Below, one piece after another: positions 57,765 to 64,000 of a stretch of 64,000 nt of DNA. This stretch comes from Tragulus kanchil. Taxonomy: Eukaryota; Chordata; Mammalia; Artiodactyla; Tragulidae. The notes below the pieces were generated by a model. It saw only the letters and a program-made list of their open reading frames with translations, had not been told where the DNA came from and did not search any database. A program made the position numbers and the translations under genes. The DNA lies in assembly GCA_022376925.1 (NCBI GenBank), contig JAIOJX010000002.1, forward strand, positions 41,749,501 through 41,813,500. The letters are read 5' to 3'. The stretch's first letter is position 1; every line of letters starts with the position of its first letter.

Positions 57765-59574
57765 CTCCCAGACACCCAGCTCTAAAAGCCAGAGGGGCTT
57801 GTGTCTTTGAGATCCATGAGACTGTAGCAAACATAGATATATGTGTCAATGGGCTTACTCGGACTCCCTGTGGCAGTTCCTCTAGGGCTCAGCACAGAGT
57901 AAGCTGACAAAGCTGTCATCTTCTAGTCTTTCCCCTAAAGCGGCCTATTTGCGTATGTTAAAAGCTGCTGCCTGAGGTTCTCATTCAGCACATATCTAGG
58001 GTGCTGACTGCCATTCTCCTCAGAGACCTGAGAGGACAGAAGGTGCCGTCTTCTTACTCTCCCTCGACATCGCTGTGGGTTGATGGTTTCTCTAGAAGAT
58101 GCTTGTGCACATGTCTGACGTTCCAGCTTTTATGACTGCCACCCAGAGGACACACGTTGATTGTTTGTGGCTGATGGCCACCAGGCCAGGCTTTGGTGGA
58201 CCCCACAGGACAGTAGTAAACAAAGAAGCTGTTCTTATCTGGCCATCCCCAAAGGGCTCAGCACAGAGGGCATAGACAGAAATGCCCAGCTACCAGTATT
58301 TCCCTGAAAGAAGTTTACCCGTGAACTAATTTAAATGCTGCTGACTGAGATTCTACCTTTTGGGTCACTGATATGTCTTGGCTCAGTGTTGACTTCAGGG
58401 AATCACTGACAACAAAGAAGGCATCTTGGATGTTCACAGACATTTGAGAGAACAAAGAACTTAGGCCACGCTGAACAATGAGGTTTGTTTCCAGACAAAG
58501 AACATTTTAATGTGTGACTAACTTAACTGAGTATAATGAAAAGAGTTAATTTGGAGGTTCTGTTCCTGATAATGACTTAGAAAGCTCCTGAACTCACTTT
58601 TTTCTGTAGATGTATGGAATCTATAGCTGTACACAAGGCAGTTCCCTCTAGAGAAAAATCCAGAAATCCAGTGACTGCCCCGCTGCCATGGGCAGGAAAG
58701 GCTGAGGCATGAGACTGTCATCATAGACTCCACTCTGGCTCAGTGGCACACAATCAGTAGGGAGCTTGTAACTCCAGCTCCTCTGTGAGGAGCAGAAAAC
58801 TTGGATCCAGCTTCAAGCACCCCAACTTTTAAAACTTTCACTGGAGGGACTAGCTCCCAGACACCCAGCTCTAAAAGCCAGAGGGGCTTGTGTCTTTGAG
58901 ATCCATGAGACTGTAGCAAACATAGATATATGTGTCAATGGGCTTACTCGGACTCCCTGTGGCAGTTCCTCTAGGGCTCAGCACAGAGTAAGCTGACAAA
59001 GCTGTCATCTTCTAGTCTTTCCCCTAAAGCGGCCTATTTGCGTATGTTAAAAGCTGCTGCCTGAGGTTCTCATTCAGCACATATCTAGGGTGCTGACTGC
59101 CATTCTCCTCAGAGACCTGAGAGGACAGAAGGTGCCGTCTTCTTACTCTCCCTCGACATCGCTGTGGGTTGATGGTTTCTCTAGAAGATGCTTGTGCACA
59201 TGTCTGACGTTCCAGCTTTTATGACTGCCACCCAGAGGACACACGTTGATTGTTTGTGGCTGATGGCCACCAGGCCAGGCTTTGGTGGACCCCACAGGAC
59301 AGTAGTAAACAAAGAAGCTGTTCTTATCTGGCCATCCCCAAAGGGCTCAGCACAGAGGGCATAGACAGAAATGCCCAGCTACCAGTATTTCCCTGAAAGA
59401 AGTTTACCCGTGAACTAATTTAAATGCTGCTGACTGAGATTCTACCTTTTGGGTCACTGATATGTCTTGGCTCAGTGTTGACTTCAGGGAATCACTGACA
59501 ACAAAGAAGGCATCTTGGATGTTCACAGACATTTGAGAGAACAAAGAACTTAGGCCACGCTGAACAATGAGGTT
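57424..59574. repeat. Tandem duplication 21 (period 1089), overlapping duplications 20 and 22
   Basis: Copies are 57424-58485 and 58513-59574 with about 27 bases of filler. The first 340 bases also occur in copy 1 of duplication 20 (from 56322). Confidence 0.95.
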
Positions 59575-61426
59575 GTTCTCCTAAGCACATAGTCAAGGAA
59601 AGTGAAAAGTTAGAGAAATATATTTCCAGAAAAAGAGAGAAAACTCTAGAAACAGACCTTAATGACAGAGACATAAGTGACTTGTCTGAAAAGAGTTCAG
59701 AATAATAGTCTTAAAGATGCTCACCAAGATCAGGAAGATAATGCACTAGCAGAGTGAGAATTTTGAGAGATAGATAGAAGATATAAGAAAGCACCAAACA
59801 GAAATCACAAACCTGAAGAATACAATAACTGTAGTGAAGAATTGAGTGGAGGGGTTCAACAGCAGAATAGATCAAGTGGAAGAATGAATCTGTGAACTCA
59901 AAGACAGTGCAGAAAAATTCATCCAAATAGAAGACCAAAAAGAGAAGGGAATGAAAAAGACTAAAGATTGCTTCAGGTACTTATAAGATACCATTACATG
60001 GGACAATATTTCAATTTAGGGGTCTCAGAAGGAGAAGAGAGAAACAGATGGAAAGTTTGGTCAGAGAAATAATGGCCGAAAACTTAACCTGTTGAGGGGA
60101 AAGAGACAGACATTTAGAGTCACGAATTCCAAAAGTTCTTGGTAAGTTGAATCTAAACAGACCCACACCAAAACATATAATTATCAAAAGTTAAAGCAGG
60201 TTGTCTTAAAAGCAGCAAGGGAAAATCGGTGTCTTATGTACCAGGGAACCCAAGTAAAACTATCAGTGGATTTTTAGCACAACATTGGCAAACAAGCACA
60301 GACTGGTTTCTCTAGAAGATGCTTGTGCACATGTCTGCGTTCCAGCTTTTATGACTGCCACCCAGAGGACACACGTTGATTGTTTGTGGCTGATGGCCAC
60401 CAGGCCAGGCTTTGGTGGACCCCACAGGACAGTAGTAAACAAAGAAGCTGTTCTTATCTGGCCATCCCCAAAGGGCTCAGCACAGAGGGCATAGACAGAA
60501 ATGCCCAGCTACCAGTATTTCCCTGAAAGAAGTTTACCCGTGAACTAATTTAAATGCTGCTGACTGAGATTCTACCTTTTGGGTCACTGATATGTCTTGG
60601 CTCAGTGTTGACTTCAGGGAATCACTGACAACAAAGAAGGCATCTTGGATGTTCACAGACATTTGAGAGAACAAAGAACTTAGGCCACGCTGAACAATGA
60701 GGTTGTTCTCCTAAGCACATAGTCAAGGAAAGTGAAAAGTTAGAGAAATATATTTCCAGAAAAAGAGAGAAAACTCTAGAAACAGACCTTAATGACAGAG
60801 ACATAAGTGACTTGTCTGAAAAGAGTTCAGAATAATAGTCTTAAAGATGCTCACCAAGATCAGGAAGATAATGCACTAGCAGAGTGAGAATTTTGAGAGA
60901 TAGATAGAAGATATAAGAAAGCACCAAACAGAAATCACAAACCTGAAGAATACAATAACTGTAGTGAAGAATTGAGTGGAGGGGTTCAACAGCAGAATAG
61001 ATCAAGTGGAAGAATGAATCTGTGAACTCAAAGACAGTGCAGAAAAATTCATCCAAATAGAAGACCAAAAAGAGAAGGGAATGAAAAAGACTAAAGATTG
61101 CTTCAGGTACTTATAAGATACCATTACATGGGACAATATTTCAATTTAGGGGTCTCAGAAGGAGAAGAGAGAAACAGATGGAAAGTTTGGTCAGAGAAAT
61201 AATGGCCGAAAACTTAACCTGTTGAGGGGAAAGAGACAGACATTTAGAGTCACGAATTCCAAAAGTTCTTGGTAAGTTGAATCTAAACAGACCCACACCA
61301 AAACATATAATTATCAAAAGTTAAAGCAGGTTGTCTTAAAAGCAGCAAGGGAAAATCGGTGTCTTATGTACCAGGGAACCCAAGTAAAACTATCAGTGGA
61401 TTTTTAGCACAACATTGGCAAACAAG
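59173..61426. repeat. Tandem duplication 22 (period 1130)
   Basis: Copies are 59173-60296 and 60304-61426. One base is missing near the start of copy 2 (GTCTGCGTT for GTCTGACGTT). The first 400 bases occur three times (58084, 59173, 60304). Confidence 0.95.
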
Positions 61427-61659
61427 AAGCATGTGTCATGATACATGTAGTGGTTGAAAGCGGGGGAAAATGCCAGCCCAGAAGACTCTTCCCAGCAGAG
61501 TTGTTTTCCGGAGTTGAAGGAGAGATGAAGTGCTTTACAGATACTGAAAAAAAGCTGAAGGTGTTCATCAGCTCTGATCTAGCCTTACAGGAAGTGCTAA
61601 GGGACTTCTTCAAGCTGAAAAGAGGAATGCTAAAAGTTATAAGAAACATGGCAGAATAA
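59575..61659 (+). pseudogene. L1 ORF1 relic (RNA-binding protein of L1), decayed and duplicated
   Basis: ORF1 of L1 encodes the RNA-binding chaperone of the retrotransposon particle. The relic covers the coiled-coil/middle region (around 59800-60000) and the C-terminal domain. At 61438-61659 an open frame retains the recognisable C-terminal order CQPRRLFPAEL, EGEMKCFTDTEKKLK and ALQEVLRDFFKLK, ending in a stop at the expected place. Upstream frames are broken by stops and indels, and the block 59173-61426 is present twice, so the relic cannot be read straight through. Confidence 0.8.
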
Positions 61660-63487
61660 ATCTCACTGGTAAATGTAAATATGTCATTATATTCAGAATA
61701 TTCTAATGATGCTATTGTGATGAGTAAATAACTTCTAGTTAGAGTATGATAATTAAAAGACAAAAACATTTGAAATATAACTATAATTGTTAATATATAA
61801 ACAAAGGATATAAATTGTACCATCAAAAAGCATTAAATGTCAGAGTGAAGGAGAGTAAACATATAGAATCCTGGTAAGCATTTGAACCTAAGTTTCTATC
61901 AGCTTTAGGTAGACTCTTTTAAATATCAGGAGTATTACATAGACTTCTGGTAATCACAGGCTATCTGTAATAGGTAACAAAAAAAAAAGTTAAAGGAGTC
62001 AAAACATACCACTACAGAAAATCAACAAATTAAAATGAAGGAGACAAAGAGAAAAAGAAAAGAACAGAGGTGTTAAAAAAACTGGGAAACAATAAACAAA
62101 ATGGCAATAATAAATCCATATTTATCAGTATTACTTTTTTTTCAGTATTACTTTTGATGTAAGCGGACTGAATTCTCCAATCAAAAAAAAAAAGATTAGC
62201 TGAGTGGATTTTTTTTGAAAAGGTCCAACCAAATGCTGCTTATATGAAACTTCGTCTTTAAGTAGATAGGAACAGACTAGAGATAAAGGGATGGAAATAA
62301 ATATTCCATGAAGATGGAAACCTACGGTCCAGGGAAAAAACTGGAAAGTTTGGTCAGAGAAATAATGGCCGAAAACTTAACCTGTTGAGGGGAAAGAGAC
62401 AGACATTTAGAGTCACGAATTCCAAAAGTTCTTGGTAAGTTGAATCTAAACAGACCCACACCAAAACATATAATTATCAAAAGTTAAAGCAGGTTGTCTT
62501 AAAAGCAGCAAGGGAAAATCGGTGTCTTATGTACCAGGGAACCCAAGTAAAACTATCAGTGGATTTTTAGCACAACATTGGCAAACAAGAAGCATGTGTC
62601 ATGATACATGTAGTGGTTGAAAGCGGGGGAAAATGCCAGCCCAGAAGACTCTTCCCAGCAGAGTTGTTTTCCGGAGTTGAAGGAGAGATGAAGTGCTTTA
62701 CAGATACTGAAAAAAAGCTGAAGGTGTTCATCAGCTCTGATCTAGCCTTACAGGAAGTGCTAAGGGACTTCTTCAAGCTGAAAAGAGGAATGCTAAAAGT
62801 TATAAGAAACATGGCAGAATAAATCTCACTGGTAAATGTAAATATGTCATTATATTCAGAATATTCTAATGATGCTATTGTGATGAGTAAATAACTTCTA
62901 GTTAGAGTATGATAATTAAAAGACAAAAACATTTGAAATATAACTATAATTGTTAATATATAAACAAAGGATATAAATTGTACCATCAAAAAGCATTAAA
63001 TGTCAGAGTGAAGGAGAGTAAACATATAGAATCCTGGTAAGCATTTGAACCTAAGTTTCTATCAGCTTTAGGTAGACTCTTTTAAATATCAGGAGTATTA
63101 CATAGACTTCTGGTAATCACAGGCTATCTGTAATAGGTAACAAAAAAAAAAGTTAAAGGAGTCAAAACATACCACTACAGAAAATCAACAAATTAAAATG
63201 AAGGAGACAAAGAGAAAAAGAAAAGAACAGAGGTGTTAAAAAAACTGGGAAACAATAAACAAAATGGCAATAATAAATCCATATTTATCAGTATTACTTT
63301 TTTTTCAGTATTACTTTTGATGTAAGCGGACTGAATTCTCCAATCAAAAAAAAAAAGATTAGCTGAGTGGATTTTTTTTGAAAAGGTCCAACCAAATGCT
63401 GCTTATATGAAACTTCGTCTTTAAGTAGATAGGAACAGACTAGAGATAAAGGGATGGAAATAAATATTCCATGAAGATGGAAACCTA
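61180..63487. repeat. Tandem duplication 23 (period 1163)
   Basis: Copies are 61180-62324 and 62343-63487 with 18 bases of filler. The first 250 bases occur three times (60050, 61180, 62343). Confidence 0.95.
62343..62822 (+). pseudogene. L1 ORF1 C-terminal relic, duplicate
   Basis: Copy of the last part of the ORF1 relic (61180-61659) produced by duplication 23, with the same open frame at 62601-62822. Confidence 0.78.
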
Positions 63488-64000
63488 AAGAAAGAGAGGT
63501 AGCTCTACTTATATCAGACCTTAATAGGCTTTGATCTAAGAACAGTGGCAAGGGGCAAGGGGAGTCATTTCATAATGATGAAGTCAGCAGTTCCTGAACA
63601 ACCAGACTTGGCACCTCAAAGAATCATAAGGATAGACTAAACCCAAAGTTAGTAGAAGAATGGAAATAATAAAAATTAGTGGGGAAATACATGGTATAGA
63701 TGGAAAAGACGATAGAAAAGATTAGTGGAAATGATTAATGTTTTTTTTAAAAGCTAAAGAAAATAGACACACACCTAGATATAACAAAAAAAGAGAGAAG
63801 TCTCAAAACTAGAAATAAAAAGGGAATGATTATAAATACAAAGAATTATGGTAGATAACTGTAGCAATTATATACTAACAAATTGAACAGCTTAGAAGAA
63901 ATGGATATATCCTAGAAACATTCAAGCTACCAAGACTGAATCAAGATAAAATTAAAGATTTGAACACAGGAACTACTAGTAAGGAGACTGAAAGAAAGTG
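63293..64000 (+). pseudogene. L1 ORF2 relic: start of endonuclease region fused to later sequence
   Basis: ORF2 of L1 encodes endonuclease and reverse transcriptase. The segment begins with the endonuclease start (GTAAGCGGACTGAATTCTCC, then GGTCCAACCAAATGCTGCTT) and proceeds to TAATGATGAAGTCAGCAG at about 63575. It then jumps to TCCTGAACAACCAG and ACCTCAAAGAATCATAAG, and ends with the stretch before the reverse-transcriptase core (GAAATGGATATATCC, CAAGCTACCAAGACTGAATC, ACTACTAGTAAGGAGACTGA). Most of the endonuclease domain, several hundred bases by memory of the family, is absent. The same start is seen at 62150-62324 in copy 1 of duplication 23. Confidence 0.78.

Larger units (their letters stand above)
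54009..64000 (+). other. Intron downstream of the SPIDR exon (runs off window)
   Basis: The intron begins at the GT following the exon. It holds about 1.2 kb without recognised repeats, then a CHR-type SINE at 55500, and then a long ancient L1 in the same orientation as the gene that continues past the window edge. No following SPIDR exon was found. Duplications 20-23 inflate this intron by about 4.4 kb. Confidence 0.7.
56340..64000 (+). mobile_element. Ancient L1 LINE, sense strand, 5' region to ORF2, runs off window
   Basis: In order along the + strand come a GC-richer 5' region (to about 59570), an A-rich ORF1 relic, an inter-ORF spacer, and the start of ORF2. Copies made by duplications 20-23 interrupt it. 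Diagnostic phrases: CCATGAGACTGTAGCAAACA and CCCCACAGGACAGTAGTAAA in the 5' region, AAATAATGGCCGAAAACTTA in ORF1, AATCTCACTGGTAAATGTAA after ORF1, GAATTCTCCAATCAAA in ORF2. Divergence from what I recall of L1M-type consensus is high and the frames are broken. The 5' boundary near 56340 is a guess. Confidence 0.8.

Noticed and set aside
61438..61659. Possible small gene, 73 codons, present twice (61438 and 62601)
   Set aside because: The peptide order matches the C-terminal domain of L1 ORF1 and lies in an L1 context; the second copy comes from duplication 23.
1256..63487. A new tandem-array or phage/plasmid-like defence or amplification system
   Set aside because: The repeated blocks are unrelated to each other, have no common end sequence or encoded enzyme, and cut through ordinary introns, retroelements and one exon. 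An assembly explanation needs fewer assumptions.
1..64000. Many open frames of 60-260 codons on both strands
   Set aside because: Nearly all are translations of SINE, BovB or L1 sequence, or recur at about 1.1-kb offsets because of the duplications. None has a promoter, splice structure or family match except the SPIDR exon.

Overview
This is mammalian nuclear DNA from a ruminant. BovB LINE sequence (a reverse-transcriptase LINE abundant in ruminants) and Bov-tA SINEs place it in Ruminantia. Older tRNA-derived CHR-type SINEs, ancient L1 and MIR fragments complete a normal intron landscape. A second, younger-looking tRNA-derived SINE with a C-rich 3' part is common here. I do not recognise it from cattle or sheep consensus sequences, so the species may lie outside Bovinae/Caprinae, but I cannot name it.

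The only gene part I can support is one internal coding exon of SPIDR (KIAA0146, the scaffold between BLM and RAD51 in homologous recombination) on the + strand at 52635-52885. It has a second, identical copy at 53758-54008. I recognised it from a long run of matching positions with the mammalian SPIDR N-terminal region. The rest of the window is the two introns around that exon.

The dominant feature is structural. I count 23 head-to-tail two-copy duplications with a period of about 1.03-1.2 kb, scattered from 1.2 kb to 63.5 kb. Roughly 25 kb of the 64 kb is a second copy, so the non-redundant locus is only about 38-39 kb. Neighbouring duplications sometimes overlap, giving stretches present three times. 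Copies are nearly identical in their middle but become damaged (short deletions, scrambled bases, filler of 0-35 bases) next to the join. The joins cut through SINEs, LINEs, unique DNA and the SPIDR exon block alike. Using both exon copies would cause a frameshift and a stop eight codons into the second copy. The most economical reading is an assembly or gap-filling artefact, in which contig ends overlapping by about 1.1 kb were joined without trimming. It is not a new biological system, though reads could still overturn that.

Layout: 1-1235, intron with MIR fragments; 1256-10813, duplications 1-4 with CHR/tRNA SINEs and an L1 3' end; 11.4-19.3 kb, duplications 5-7; 20.1-23.2 kb, BovB with a nested SINE plus an L1 3' fragment (duplication 8); 23.3-26.2 kb, L1 3' fragment and nested SINEs (duplication 9); 26.8-38 kb, duplications 10-13 with Bov-tA and CHR elements; 38.8-43.1 kb, duplications 14-15; 43.4-47.8 kb, a long antisense BovB (duplications 16-17); 48.7-51 kb, duplication 18; 52.1-54.3 kb, SPIDR exon block (duplication 19); 55.5-64 kb, CHR SINE and then an ancient sense-strand L1 (5' region, ORF1, start of ORF2) broken up by duplications 20-23 and running off the window end.
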